A stretch of 64,000 bases of DNA from Acinetobacter haemolyticus (GCF_900406815.1 NZ_OVCN01000006.1:100235-164234); one strand, 5' to 3'; shown: positions 1-9,299, counted from the first letter of the stretch. Numbers and translations: made by a program. Notes: generated by a model from the letters alone, not told the origin.

Positions 1-309
1 ACTGATGAGTGGGTAGATGTCAAATGGCGTTTAATTTGGGAAGATAATCGCTATTTAGATGGAACAATACCAAAAGAAGAGAAAGCTTATATCTTTGATA
101 TTGAAAATATTGGTATCAAAGGTTCCCAGACCGATGCTGAGTCTATTGAAAAGTTGAGTATACGAGCAGGTCAAGTATGTCCAAAAACTGGCTATTGGTT
201 TACAGTTGCACAAGAAAATTCACGTCAATATTTTAAACAAGGTGAGGTCTTACCTGAAATTAAAAATCAAGATTGGGGCGACGTATATTGGCAGTTTGAT
301 GGCAGATAG
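1..309 (+). CDS. Imm71/Imm72-like immunity protein, C-terminal part (5' end outside window)
   Basis: The reading frame is open from base 1 to a TAG stop at 307-309, giving the last 102 residues of a protein. It carries the block RAGQVCPKTGYWFTVAQ followed by an SRQYFKQGE stretch and a QDWGDVYWQFD ending. The same blocks end the complete protein at 448-1473, and by eye about four fifths of the aligned residues match. I recognise this ending from the Imm71/Imm72 immunity families that neighbour polymorphic or type VI secretion toxins. The start and any cognate toxin lie upstream of the window. It is partial because of the window edge, and nothing indicates a broken gene. Confidence 0.65.
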   Translation, partial: TDEWVDVKWRLIWEDNRYLDGTIPKEEKAYIFDIENIGIKGSQTDAESIEKLSIRAGQVCPKTGYWFTVAQENSRQYFKQGEVLPEIKNQDWGDVYWQFDGR

Positions 310-330
310 ATGTTAAATGATCAAGTTATT

Positions 331-359
331 CTACCAGCAGAAGAAAAATAAGCTGGTAG
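331..359. repeat. Short perfect inverted repeat between the two immunity genes
   Basis: CTACCAGC at 331-338 is repeated inverted as GCTGGTAG at 352-359, with a 13-base loop. It sits just after the stop of the first immunity gene. There is no T-run after it, so it is at best a weak terminator or an mRNA processing hairpin. Confidence 0.4.
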
Positions 360-447
360 CGAATTATATTATTAGGTGATAAGTATGTTCTTGAAATTAT
401 GAGAAATAGATGGAGAAAATAATATTAATATAAATCAAGCAGTATAT

Positions 448-1473
448 TTGAATAAGATATACTCAAGTTATTCTTTTTTTAAGAAAATATATGATCTACA
501 TGCTGACTTTGTTAGAGAGTTTGAACGACTTTTAAGAAATCCTACAAATGTGATTAAAGAAAATTATAGTGAAAACTATGAGAAACAATACGTAATGTAT
601 TTAAATGTATTGAATAATCAAGAAAAAGCGTTAGAACTTTTTTTTAGAACACCATATAAAAATGAAATATATCCTTTGTTTTTTGAAGGCGGAATAAAAG
701 GATTAATATTTGGCCGTTATGGAGATGAGAAAGATTTAGCTAATGATCCTTTGTATATTGAACTAGGTATACGTGGGAGAGATGGTAGTCTATTTGAAGA
801 ACCATATCATATTGGGGCTATTAAAAAGCTTCTTATAGCATCTGAAATGCTAGATATAGCGAAAATTACAGTTTCATCAGATTATAAGTATGCACAATAT
901 TTTCTGCCTAAAAATTTAGATAAATTATTTCAAAAATGGAGTTTTGAATCATTGTTTGAATTAAGTTATTGGCCTTTATATAAAGAAAATATTATAGATA
1001 AAGTGAGCAGCCCATTAGAATGCAAGAGTTTTGACACAATTGTTGTAGAAACCGACCATGAAATATCTATAACTGGCATTTATGAGGCAAAACTAGATGG
1101 TGGGGATAAAGGCTGTCCTAATTACTTTTATCAAGGAACCATTGCACCAAAATATAGTAATGGAGATATACAGAAATCTAAATCTACCGAATGGAACTTA
1201 ATTTGGGAAGATAAACGTTATTTGGATGGAACGATTCCAGAAGAGGAGAAAACATATATTTTTAATATTGAAAATATTAATGCCAAGGCTGATACCAACA
1301 TTGAAGCTACAAAGAAACTGAGTGTACGAGCAGGTCAAGTATGCCCAAAAACTGGTTACTGGTTTACAGTCGCACAAGAAAATTCACGACAATATTTTAA
1401 GCAAGGTGAAATCTTACCTGAGCTTAAAACTCAGGATTGGGGTGAGGTATATTGGCAGTTTGATAGCGAATAG
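448..1473 (+). CDS. Imm71/Imm72-like immunity protein (tandem paralogue)
   Basis: 341 residues with a soluble composition and no signal peptide or membrane segment. The C-terminal third repeats the motif blocks of the truncated gene at 1-309 (RAGQVCPKTGYW, SRQYFKQGE, WGEVYWQFD). This ending is typical of the Imm71/Imm72 families, which are predicted to bind and neutralise a cognate toxin in the cytoplasm. The N-terminal half (Phe/Tyr/Lys rich) is not recognised. The start used is a TTG at 448. The frame stays open back to 403 with no ATG and no clear ribosome binding site, so the true N-terminus is uncertain. Tandem immunity genes usually reflect duplicated or exchanged toxin modules; no toxin lies inside the window. 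Confidence 0.65.
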   Translation: MNKIYSSYSFFKKIYDLHADFVREFERLLRNPTNVIKENYSENYEKQYVMYLNVLNNQEKALELFFRTPYKNEIYPLFFEGGIKGLIFGRYGDEKDLANDPLYIELGIRGRDGSLFEEPYHIGAIKKLLIASEMLDIAKITVSSDYKYAQYFLPKNLDKLFQKWSFESLFELSYWPLYKENIIDKVSSPLECKSFDTIVVETDHEISITGIYEAKLDGGDKGCPNYFYQGTIAPKYSNGDIQKSKSTEWNLIWEDKRYLDGTIPEEEKTYIFNIENINAKADTNIEATKKLSVRAGQVCPKTGYWFTVAQENSRQYFKQGEILPELKTQDWGEVYWQFDSE

Positions 1474-1568
1474 ATGGAATGTTGGTTGAATTTGGGATGG
1501 AAATAATACACCAATTTTAAATTTGCCCTCAAAAAATATTTAATTGAATTTTATTTTGGGGGTAAGTC

Positions 1569-2165
1569 ATGCCTATAATTTATTTTATGTGTTTTTTATT
1601 AAGTGTGCTCAGTTTTTCTCATTTTAACCCGTTCATATTGTTGGTTTTTAGTGTCATTACACTCAGTTTTTATTGGTTTTGTTATTACTTAAAATTGAGC
1701 AAAATTCAGATTTGTTTATCTTATATTTATGGAGGTCTAGTAATAGGGTTGCTTTTAAGGTTAACTATCTATTTTTGGCTAAGTAAAAATTATCATTTGT
1801 TTATATTGCTGCCAATTATTGCAGTTATTCTAATTATTGTTTATGAAGAGTTATTTAAAAAGAATTATTCACTGAATCCTAGTTTTTTTTCTGAGGATAA
1901 AAATTTTGAAATAGTCAAAAATAAACAACAGATTGAAGAGTTTTTTAGTAATCCAGAGCGGCTTATTGGTACCTCTATAAACGAAATAGAAAAACCCCAT
2001 AATGCAGGACTTTGCAATCTGTTTGGGAGTTATGACTTTGGCATAGCTTATCATGAGTGGTATACAGAGAAGCATAAGATAGAAGTGATAACCAAAAATG
2101 AGATCTGTATTGAAATTTCAGTGATTAAAGGCGACTTCACTGAGAAATCGCTTCACTTATCTTAA
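1569..2165 (+). CDS. Membrane protein of unknown function
   Basis: 198 residues. The first ~95 residues form three or four hydrophobic helices (around residues 3-18, 22-42, 52-70 and 76-93). A soluble C-terminal domain of ~100 residues follows, with a GSYDFGIAYHEWYT stretch. No family is recognised. The ATG at 1569 follows a GGGGGTAAGTC stretch that can act as a ribosome binding site. Its place directly after two immunity-like genes, in the same orientation, makes it a candidate membrane immunity or accessory protein of that island, but this is inference from position only. Its stop codon overlaps the stop of ybiB on the other strand (TTAA at 2162-2165). Confidence 0.55.
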   Translation: MPIIYFMCFLLSVLSFSHFNPFILLVFSVITLSFYWFCYYLKLSKIQICLSYIYGGLVIGLLLRLTIYFWLSKNYHLFILLPIIAVILIIVYEELFKKNYSLNPSFFSEDKNFEIVKNKQQIEEFFSNPERLIGTSINEIEKPHNAGLCNLFGSYDFGIAYHEWYTEKHKIEVITKNEICIEISVIKGDFTEKSLHLS

Positions 2166-3160
2166 TTTAAACGACTATCCCAAAGAACTTTAGCTTTCAC
2201 CATGGCTTCATCGTAGCTGTTGACAGCGCCCATTGTATAAAGTGCGATTCCCATAGTCTCTATGATTGCCATTTCACCATATTCATGTGTTTGCTCACCG
2301 AGCCAAACAGCTTTAAATACTGCTAGATCAAGTTCTTCTTCGATTGGGCTGCGATCAGGTGTCAGTTTTGGTAATTCGTGCTCATATAACTCCCCATTTT
2401 TTATTCCACAAATAAGTGTCTTGGCATCAGGATTACGCTCAAACTCCCCACCTTCACCCTTAATCACTGCACTATTTTGATAACCTAAACGAAAAGCGGT
2501 TTGCTGGTGTGAAGTGCGATAAGCAGGGTGGAAAATAGCTTGCAAAGTTGCTTTTGCATTGAATGGATTAATTAAACGCGCAAGTGTGTGAATTGGAGAG
2601 CGTAAGCCCATCACGTTTCTCAGTGAAATAAGCTCACTTAGAATTGGTGAGATGACTTCCAATGGCAGATAGGCAAAATTATGTTGATTGAGTTGAGTGC
2701 TGACATCTTGTTCATTTTGGCAAATAGAATAGCCTAAGTATTGAAGAACTTGCTCAGTATAAACACGGTTAATTGTATGACCTGATGCACCATGCATAAC
2801 GATCTTGTAACCATGATGGGCCAAAGTTAGTGCTGCTAATAAAAACCAAGGATAGTGTTTACGTTTACCTGCATACGATGACCAGTCTAAATCGACATCA
2901 AGTGGGGCAAAGTTCAATTGATCACGGGTTGCTTGAACAAAACCAGCAAGTTCATCTACGGATTCCTCTTTAACACGTAAAAGCATTAAAAAAGCACCAA
3001 GCTGTACATCAAGCACTTCATCTTTCAAAATCATGCTAAACGCTTGATAAGCTTCTTCATAGCTAAGTGAGCGAGAACCTGTTTTGCCTTTCCCTAAAAT
3101 ACGGACATATTGTGCAAAGGGATGTTCAGCGGTTTTATAGATATTTCGTTTTGTGTTCAT
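2162..3160 (-). CDS. ybiB: YbiB/TrpD2 family protein (anthranilate phosphoribosyltransferase-like)
   Basis: 332 residues with the layout of YbiB (TrpD2): an N-terminal helical domain (LSYEEAYQAFSMIL, then QLGAFLMLLRVKEES) followed by a nucleoside phosphoribosyltransferase-like fold. The family resembles TrpD in fold. E. coli YbiB is reported to bind nucleic acid and not to act in tryptophan synthesis. The glycine-rich phosphate loop of TrpD is altered here to HGASGHTINRVYTEQVL, in keeping with that. The gene stands alone, divergent from the acyl-CoA dehydrogenase and converging on the membrane protein at 1569-2165 with overlapping stops. Many pipelines would label it trpD; the context (no other trp genes) argues against this. 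Confidence 0.8.
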   Translation of the reverse strand: MNTKRNIYKTAEHPFAQYVRILGKGKTGSRSLSYEEAYQAFSMILKDEVLDVQLGAFLMLLRVKEESVDELAGFVQATRDQLNFAPLDVDLDWSSYAGKRKHYPWFLLAALTLAHHGYKIVMHGASGHTINRVYTEQVLQYLGYSICQNEQDVSTQLNQHNFAYLPLEVISPILSELISLRNVMGLRSPIHTLARLINPFNAKATLQAIFHPAYRTSHQQTAFRLGYQNSAVIKGEGGEFERNPDAKTLICGIKNGELYEHELPKLTPDRSPIEEELDLAVFKAVWLGEQTHEYGEMAIIETMGIALYTMGAVNSYDEAMVKAKVLWDSRLN

Positions 3161-3402
3161 GGTCAGATTTGAGTCATCGCTAGCAGTGAAATTAATATGA
3201 CATAAAAGCGGCGTATATAGCGTAAAAATTCAATTATGCTGTTTAATCATTAATCAATTGCACATTCATTTACACGATTGCAAATAAAATAATTGACCGA
3301 ATGAGTCTAGTGATTTGATGTAAACGGAACATGACATCTAACCGAAAAATCATTAGCATGACGTCGAAGTAATTTTTAAAAAAATGAAATCGAAAGGAAA
3401 TA

Positions 3403-4551
3403 ATGATGTTAGCTTACGATGCAGATTTGGAACTCTTCCGCGATAACTTTAAACGTTTTATGAGCGAACATATTGCACCTCATTATGAACAATGGGAACG
3501 TGAAGGACTTATGCCTCGTTCTGTTTGGACATTGTTGGGTGAAAATGGTTTCTTGTGCGTAGATGTGCCAGAAGAATATGGTGGTTATGGTGTACCAACG
3601 CATTACTCATTAATGTTAGTTGAAGAATCTGCACGTGCGGGTTATTGCGCATTATCTACCGCGATTTCTTGTCACTCTGAAATTGCAGCACCATATATTC
3701 AACATATTGGTACGGAAGAGCAAAAGCAATACTGGCTACCAAAAATGGTATCTGGTGAAGCTGTTGGCGCGATTGGGATGACTGAACCAGGTGCCGGTTC
3801 AGATTTACAAGCAATGCGTACGAGTGCCATTTTACAAGATGATCATTATTTATTGAATGGTTCTAAAACTTTTATTTCAAATGGTCAACATGCCGATGTC
3901 GTTGTTCTAGCGGTAAAAACTGATCCACAAGCCCGTGCTAAAGGCGTATCTTTATTGTTGGTCGATACTCATCTTGAAGGATTCAAGAAGGGTACAAATT
4001 TAGACAAGATCGGCTTACATTCCCAAGATACTTCAGAATTGTTCTTTGATAATGTAAAAGTACCTAAAGACCAATTACTTGGTAATGCAGGTTCAGGTTT
4101 TGCATATTTGATGCAAGAATTACCACGTGAACGTACAGCAATTGCATCAACTGCTTTAGGTGCAATTCGTGGAGCAATTGATTTAGCGACGACCTACGTC
4201 AAAGAACGTCAAGCCTTTGGTCAAGCAATTGCGCAATTCCAAAATACACGTTTTGTGTTGGCTCAAGCGAAGATTGATGAATTAGCAACAGCTGCTTTTT
4301 ATAACCAAAACGTGGCGTTATATAACGAAGGTAAATTGGATGTTGAAACTGCTGCGGCATTGAAGAGCTTCAGTACTGATATGCAAATGAAAGTTGCAGA
4401 TAACTTGCTTCAACTCTTCGGTGGTTATGGTTATATGACTGAATACCCAATTTCTCGATTCTTCGTAGATGCACGTATCCAACGTATTTACGGTGGTACC
4501 AACGAGATTATGAAAGAAATCGTAGCACGTGGATTGATTGGTAAATCTTAA
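3403..4551 (+). CDS. Acyl-CoA dehydrogenase
   Basis: 382 residues, full length for the FAD-dependent acyl-CoA dehydrogenase family that introduces the alpha-beta double bond in fatty or branched acyl-CoAs. Visible motifs are the N-terminal helical domain, the MTEPGAGSDLQ signature in the middle beta domain, and the C-terminal block QLFGGYGYMTEYPISR leading to RIYGGTNEI. ATG at 3403 (with a second ATG next to it) is preceded by a good AAAGGAAA site. The gene is monocistronic, with a terminator at 4568-4595 and a ~240-base promoter region shared with divergent ybiB. The exact acyl substrate cannot be told from sequence. Confidence 0.9.
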   Translation: MMLAYDADLELFRDNFKRFMSEHIAPHYEQWEREGLMPRSVWTLLGENGFLCVDVPEEYGGYGVPTHYSLMLVEESARAGYCALSTAISCHSEIAAPYIQHIGTEEQKQYWLPKMVSGEAVGAIGMTEPGAGSDLQAMRTSAILQDDHYLLNGSKTFISNGQHADVVVLAVKTDPQARAKGVSLLLVDTHLEGFKKGTNLDKIGLHSQDTSELFFDNVKVPKDQLLGNAGSGFAYLMQELPRERTAIASTALGAIRGAIDLATTYVKERQAFGQAIAQFQNTRFVLAQAKIDELATAAFYNQNVALYNEGKLDVETAAALKSFSTDMQMKVADNLLQLFGGYGYMTEYPISRFFVDARIQRIYGGTNEIMKEIVARGLIGKS

Positions 4552-4567
4552 CTTATCCAGATTATTC

Positions 4568-4595
4568 AGCCTGCTTTTGAGCAGGCTGTTTTTTT
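4568..4595 (+). terminator. Rho-independent terminator after acyl-CoA dehydrogenase
   Basis: AGCCTGC (4568-4574) pairs with GCAGGCT (4581-4587) and is followed by GTTTTTTT. Confidence 0.85.
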
Positions 4596-4607
4596 ATCTA
4601 AATAATA

Positions 4608-5231
4608 TTAGTTGGTCGTTTTATAAATAACAGGATAGCTTTGTTGTCTCGGTAGTTTGTGTAAGGCCTTGTTGATCTTCATTAAAAAATCATCTGCTTG
4701 ATCTTGGTTTGGCCAATCATTGTTGTATTGACTCCTTTTTTGTATATTTACCCCGCAACCACGTATTTCCATATTTTCAGGGTTAAACGACCAATCATTG
4801 GGGTTCGTTAAAGTAATATCCAAAGCGCTTCGACAACTTTGCCATAATACGACAAATTCATTGGTCGATTGAGGGAACAATCCCTCCGCAGGATAAACTG
4901 AAAAACCTTTCATTTCTGAATTGAAAAATTTTATAAACCTATAAGAAGGCATATCACCCCAGAGTATTGCAGTATCGGGAGGTAATTGAATAGCGGTCAG
5001 GTTTTGTTCCGCTAAAGCATGTGTTTGTTGCTCTTTTTGAAATGAGTGCTTTGTTTGGTATTTCAACTTAGTTTGAGCTGGAATTGTGATGCCGCGGACT
5101 TGAGTTGTAGTCTGAGTCATATAATAAGGCGATGTATCACGGCTACAACCTGTAGGATTATAGCAACCAATACAGCCAGTCAAAAGAATACTGCTTAGAC
5201 CGAATGTTGTTATCAATAAGATTGTATTCAT
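4608..5231 (-). CDS. Lipoprotein of unknown function
   Basis: 207 residues. The N-terminus is a lipoprotein signal (hydrophobic stretch ending in the lipobox LLTGC, Cys19), so the mature protein should be membrane-anchored in the envelope. The mature part has several cysteines (IGCYNPTGCSRD, then a later Cys in WQSCRSALD and one in RGCGVNI). No domain is recognised. It is a single-gene unit that converges on the terminator of the acyl-CoA dehydrogenase. Start ATG at 5231 places the signal peptide at residue 1. Confidence 0.65.
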   Translation of the reverse strand: MNTILLITTFGLSSILLTGCIGCYNPTGCSRDTSPYYMTQTTTQVRGITIPAQTKLKYQTKHSFQKEQQTHALAEQNLTAIQLPPDTAILWGDMPSYRFIKFFNSEMKGFSVYPAEGLFPQSTNEFVVLWQSCRSALDITLTNPNDWSFNPENMEIRGCGVNIQKRSQYNNDWPNQDQADDFLMKINKALHKLPRQQSYPVIYKTTN

Positions 5232-5474
5232 TTCAAGTTACTATTCTTATTTCATTTAATTTCATCATAACTCAAGAACGAAGCAGCAGTATTCAATTGT
5301 TACGCGGTCAGTGCGTAAAAAAGCTGAACATCAGATATTATGTCTCTGTGCTGCTCATCTATGCCCACTGTCGTCATGCATAAGATTTAGCTGTTTATAG
5401 GCTTGTTTAACCAATTTGCTTGGCGATCAATGCCTAATCAATAAATCATTCATAAAAAGAGTTAAAACACAGCG

Positions 5475-5503
5475 TGTTTAATAACATAAAGTCTTGTTAT
5501 ACT
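5475..5503 (+). promoter_or_regulatory. Possible pheA promoter in a gene-free stretch (5232-5573)
   Basis: A TATACT hexamer at 5498-5503 has a weak TGTTTA box 17 bases upstream (5475-5480) and lies about 70 bases before the pheA start. The rest of the 340-base gap shows no gene, RNA or strong hairpin to me. Confidence 0.35.
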
Positions 5504-5573
5504 AGCTCGGGAAATCAATTCATAGATGAATTGTAATCCATTTTTATAGATGATTTTGCTGAGGCTACATTCA

Positions 5574-6683
5574 ATGGTAAACGATGGACAGAACACATCG
5601 ACGTCACTTAACTTAGAACAAATTCGTAATGATATTGATAGTGTTGATCAACAAATCCAAGAATTACTAAATCGCCGCGCTTCGTTGGCTGAGGCAGTAG
5701 CTAAGGCGAAATTTGCAGCAGAAGAGAATCCATTATTTTATCGTCCCGAGCGCGAAGCGCAAGTATTGCGTAAAGTCATGGAACGTAATCAAGGTCCTTT
5801 ATCTGATGCGACGATGGCTCGATTATTCCGAGAGATTATGTCTGCTTGTTTGGCGCTTGAAGCACCGCAAAGCATTGCATTCTTAGGGCCAGAAGGAACA
5901 TTTACGCAATCGGCTGTTTTGAAACATTTTGGGCAAGATGCGATCGTGCGTCCGTTACCAACCATTGATGAAGTGTTCCGTGAAGTTGAGGCGGGCAGTG
6001 CGCATTATGGTGTAGTGCCAGTTGAAAACTCATCTGAAGGAATCGTAAATCATACGCTTGATTGTTTTAAAGCATCTACTTTAAATGTCATCGGTGAAGT
6101 GGAACTTCGGATTCATCATCAATTTCTTGTATCCGAAAATACCCGCAAAGATAGTATTAAACAGATTTATGCGCATCAGCAGACTTTAGCACAGTGCCGT
6201 AAGTGGTTAGATGCACATTATCCAGGTGTGGAACGTGTTGCCCTAAATTCTAATGCAGAAGCTGCACGACGTATTCGTAATGAATGGCATTCTGCTGCGA
6301 TTGCATCTGACATTGCGGCAAATATGTATAATCTTGAGATTTTACATAGCAATATTGAAGACAATCCTGAAAATACGACACGTTTCCTAGTGATTGGTCG
6401 TGAAAAAATTCCTCAAAGTGGTAATGATAAAACCTCTTTATTGATCTCAGCTCATGATCGTGCAGGTGCATTATTAGAGATCCTTGCACCGTTTGCAAAG
6501 CATCAAATCAGCTTAACCAGTATCGAAACGCGCCCAGCTTTACCAGAAAAATGGGCTTATGTGTTTTTCATCGATCTAGAAGGTCATATTGATCAAGAAA
6601 ATGTAGCTGCAGCCTTAGATGAAATTCGTCCAATGGTCAAAGAGTTACGCGTACTCGGTTCTTATCCAATCGCTGTTTTATAA
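5574..6683 (+). CDS. pheA: Bifunctional chorismate mutase/prephenate dehydratase (P-protein)
   Basis: Converts chorismate to prephenate and prephenate to phenylpyruvate in phenylalanine synthesis (cytoplasm). The N-terminal ~90 residues are an AroQ-type mutase helix bundle (IRNDIDSVDQQIQELLNRRA). The prephenate dehydratase domain follows, with FLGPEGTFTQSA, VPVENSSEGIV and NTTRFLVIGR. The C-terminal ACT domain, which normally senses phenylalanine, contains the conserved LTSIETRP. I place the start at ATG 5574 (369 aa), because GAGG at 5561-5564 is correctly spaced for it. The in-frame ATG at 5550 has no such site and adds only eight residues. The fused tyrA-aroA gene follows 72 bases downstream, so the two are probably co-transcribed. 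Confidence 0.93.
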   Translation: MVNDGQNTSTSLNLEQIRNDIDSVDQQIQELLNRRASLAEAVAKAKFAAEENPLFYRPEREAQVLRKVMERNQGPLSDATMARLFREIMSACLALEAPQSIAFLGPEGTFTQSAVLKHFGQDAIVRPLPTIDEVFREVEAGSAHYGVVPVENSSEGIVNHTLDCFKASTLNVIGEVELRIHHQFLVSENTRKDSIKQIYAHQQTLAQCRKWLDAHYPGVERVALNSNAEAARRIRNEWHSAAIASDIAANMYNLEILHSNIEDNPENTTRFLVIGREKIPQSGNDKTSLLISAHDRAGALLEILAPFAKHQISLTSIETRPALPEKWAYVFFIDLEGHIDQENVAAALDEIRPMVKELRVLGSYPIAVL

Positions 6684-6755
6684 TTTTTGACTGTATGGGT
6701 AGATGGTTTATACATCTATCCATATCAAAATCGTCTTATTAGGCAAATATGTTTT

Positions 6756-9005
6756 ATGTCTCAACCATTATTTAAAAAAGTTGCATTCATTGGGCTTGGG
6801 CTGATTGGGTCTAGTCTTGCTCGTGTGATTGTGGCAGAACAACTTGCATCTGAAATTGTCGCTTCTACACGCTCAAAAAAAACATTAGATGATGCAAAAG
6901 CATTGGGTATTATTCAGGAGGGTTATTCAAATCCTGAAGATGCTGTGCAAGGGGCAGACTTAATTGTTTTGGCATTGCCTGTCCGCGCAACTCAAAAGGT
7001 ACTCGAACAGATCAAACCTTATCTCGATGATAATGCCGTTATTACCGATGTGGGAAGCACCAAAGGCAATGTCGTTGAGGCTGCAAAAGCCGTGTTTAGT
7101 GAAGGTTTACCTGTTGGTTTTGTTCCTGGGCATCCTATCGCAGGAGCTGAGCATACAGGCGTTCATGCAGGTAAAGTTGATTTATTTGCAAATCATAAAG
7201 TGATTTTGACTCCTCTTACGACGAGTGCTGAATGGGCCGTTGAGAAACTAATTCAGTTATGGTCCGCTGCGAAAGCTGAAGTCATCTGTATGGATGTGAC
7301 CAAACATGATGAAGTGTTGGCGCACACCAGTCATTTACCACATTTGATGGCTTTCAATCTGGTAGAGCAATTGGCAAATCGTGAAGATAATTTAGATATT
7401 TTCCGTTATGCTGCGGGTGGTTTTCGAGACTTTTCTCGAATCGCAGCCAGTGATCCACAAATGTGGCATGATATTTTTTTCGCCAACAAAACTGCAATTT
7501 TGAATGCTGTAGAAGGTTTCGAACAGCAACTTTCAGTGTTAAAAAAACTGATCGAACAAGAAGATTCACAAGCGTTGATGGGATTACTTGGGCACGCCCA
7601 AGCTGCTCGTCAACACTTTAACCATATGTTAGCCAAAAAACCTTTGATGGAGAAAAACAAGGTGACACAGCAATTTAGTATTTTACCGGGAAAGAAAACA
7701 TTTACAGGTAAATTCACCGTACCGGGTGACAAGTCTGTGTCGCATCGCTCAATCATGTTTGGCGCGATTGCTGAAGGCACAACCCATGTAACGGGCTTTT
7801 TAGAGGGTGAAGATGCATTAGCAACTTTACAGGCATTCCGTGACATGGGCGTAAGCATCGAAGGCCCAAAGAATGGTGAAGTGACGATTCATGGCGTTGG
7901 AATGCAAGGCCTGAAAGCACCAGCAAGTGCTTTATATATGGGTAACTCTGGTACGAGTATGCGTTTGTTGTCTGGCATGTTGTCTGCACAGAAGTTTGAT
8001 TCTGTGATGACAGGTGATGCGTCATTGTCTAAACGCCCAATGGAGCGTATAGCCAAGCCCCTTCGTGAAATGGGTGCACAAATCCAAACCACAGGCGAGA
8101 AAGGTACGCCGCCAGTAAGCATCACAGGTGGTCAAGTTTTAAAAGGTATACATTACGATTTACCGATGGCTTCAGCACAAGTGAAATCAGGGATTTTACT
8201 AGCAGGATTATGGGCAGAAGGCGAGACTTCAGTAACCGAGCCTGAACCAACTCGTGATCATACTGAACGCATGTTACGTGCTTTTGGGTATGAAGTGAAA
8301 ACTGAAGGCAATAAAATCTCTCTTGAGGGTGGCGGTAAGTTAGTGGGTACGAATATTCAAGTTCCTTCTGATATTTCTTCTGCAGCGTTCTTTATGGTCG
8401 GTGCTGCGATTACTGAAGGTGCGGATGTGGTACTAGAAGCGGTCGGTATCAACCCAACACGTACGGGTGTGATTGAAATCCTGAAACAAATGGGTGCTGA
8501 TCTGACTGTTGAAAATGAACGCATTGCAGGTGGTGAGCCGATTGCGGATATTCATATTAAAGGTTCTCGTACACTTAAAGGCATTCATATGCCAGAAGAT
8601 CAAGTACCGTTAGCGATTGATGAATTCCCAGCATTATTCATTGCTGCAGCATGTGCGGAAGGTCAAACTGTTTTAACGGGTGCTGCTGAATTACGTGTCA
8701 AAGAATCAGATCGTATCCAAGTGATGGCGGATGGTTTGAAAATTATGGGCATCGACTGTACGCCAACCGAAGATGGCATCATTATCGAAGGAAAGGGCAA
8801 ATCAGGCGATTGGTCTGCAATCTTCAATGGTGGTGAAATTGAGTCGCACCATGACCATCGTATTGCAATGAGTTTTAGTATTGCAGGTCTGAGAACTGCT
8901 GGTGCGATTACGATTCATGGTACTGAAACGGTTGCAACAAGTTTTCCGACATTTACGGAACTCGCAAATACCGCAGGTCTTGATTTGAAAGTTGTAGATG
9001 CTTAA
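6756..9005 (+). CDS. tyrA-aroA: Fused prephenate dehydrogenase and EPSP synthase
   Basis: 749 residues joining two enzymes. Residues ~1-295 are a TyrA-type NAD(P)-dependent prephenate dehydrogenase: Rossmann motif GLGLIGSSLAR, DVGSTKG, GHPIAGAEHTG and SHLPHLMAFNL. Residues ~315-749 are 3-phosphoshikimate 1-carboxyvinyltransferase (AroA): PGDKSVSHRS, GNSGTSMRLLSG, LPMASAQVKSG, DEFPALFIAAA and HHDHRIAMSF. Together they serve the step after chorismate towards tyrosine and the penultimate step of chorismate synthesis. ATG 6756 is chosen because the Rossmann fold begins right after it; the frame stays open upstream to a TTG at 6687. The Arg-Pro of the E. coli-type GNAGTAMRPL motif is Arg-Leu here. 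Similar fusions are known in Acinetobacter and pseudomonads. Confidence 0.92.
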   Translation: MSQPLFKKVAFIGLGLIGSSLARVIVAEQLASEIVASTRSKKTLDDAKALGIIQEGYSNPEDAVQGADLIVLALPVRATQKVLEQIKPYLDDNAVITDVGSTKGNVVEAAKAVFSEGLPVGFVPGHPIAGAEHTGVHAGKVDLFANHKVILTPLTTSAEWAVEKLIQLWSAAKAEVICMDVTKHDEVLAHTSHLPHLMAFNLVEQLANREDNLDIFRYAAGGFRDFSRIAASDPQMWHDIFFANKTAILNAVEGFEQQLSVLKKLIEQEDSQALMGLLGHAQAARQHFNHMLAKKPLMEKNKVTQQFSILPGKKTFTGKFTVPGDKSVSHRSIMFGAIAEGTTHVTGFLEGEDALATLQAFRDMGVSIEGPKNGEVTIHGVGMQGLKAPASALYMGNSGTSMRLLSGMLSAQKFDSVMTGDASLSKRPMERIAKPLREMGAQIQTTGEKGTPPVSITGGQVLKGIHYDLPMASAQVKSGILLAGLWAEGETSVTEPEPTRDHTERMLRAFGYEVKTEGNKISLEGGGKLVGTNIQVPSDISSAAFFMVGAAITEGADVVLEAVGINPTRTGVIEILKQMGADLTVENERIAGGEPIADIHIKGSRTLKGIHMPEDQVPLAIDEFPALFIAAACAEGQTVLTGAAELRVKESDRIQVMADGLKIMGIDCTPTEDGIIIEGKGKSGDWSAIFNGGEIESHHDHRIAMSFSIAGLRTAGAITIHGTETVATSFPTFTELANTAGLDLKVVDA

Positions 9006-9047
9006 GCAATTTTTAATTGCGCTATAACTTAAAATGAAATCTATTTA

Positions 9048-9083
9048 AAAACGAGCTAAGCTAAAACTTGGCTCGTTTTATCA
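9048..9083 (+). terminator. Terminator after tyrA-aroA
   Basis: Long hairpin: AAAACGAGC (9048-9056) pairs with GCTCGTTTT (9071-9079), and the stem is extended inward by TAAG/CTTG with one wobble. Confidence 0.8.
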
Positions 9084-9299
9084 TCTACAGTGAAAATAAC
9101 TTAGACTCGAATTGGAAAAAATAAGTTTAATAGGTCAATATGTGGGAAATAATCTGAGGATATGGGTTTTTATTCAAATAAAATTAAATAAAAACATTAA
9201 AAAATGGAAATTGTTTTCAAATACACTTTTAAAAAAATGTAAACAGAGAAATAATAGGGGGCTAGGTTTCCTATATTGCATTGAAAAAGGAATAATAAG

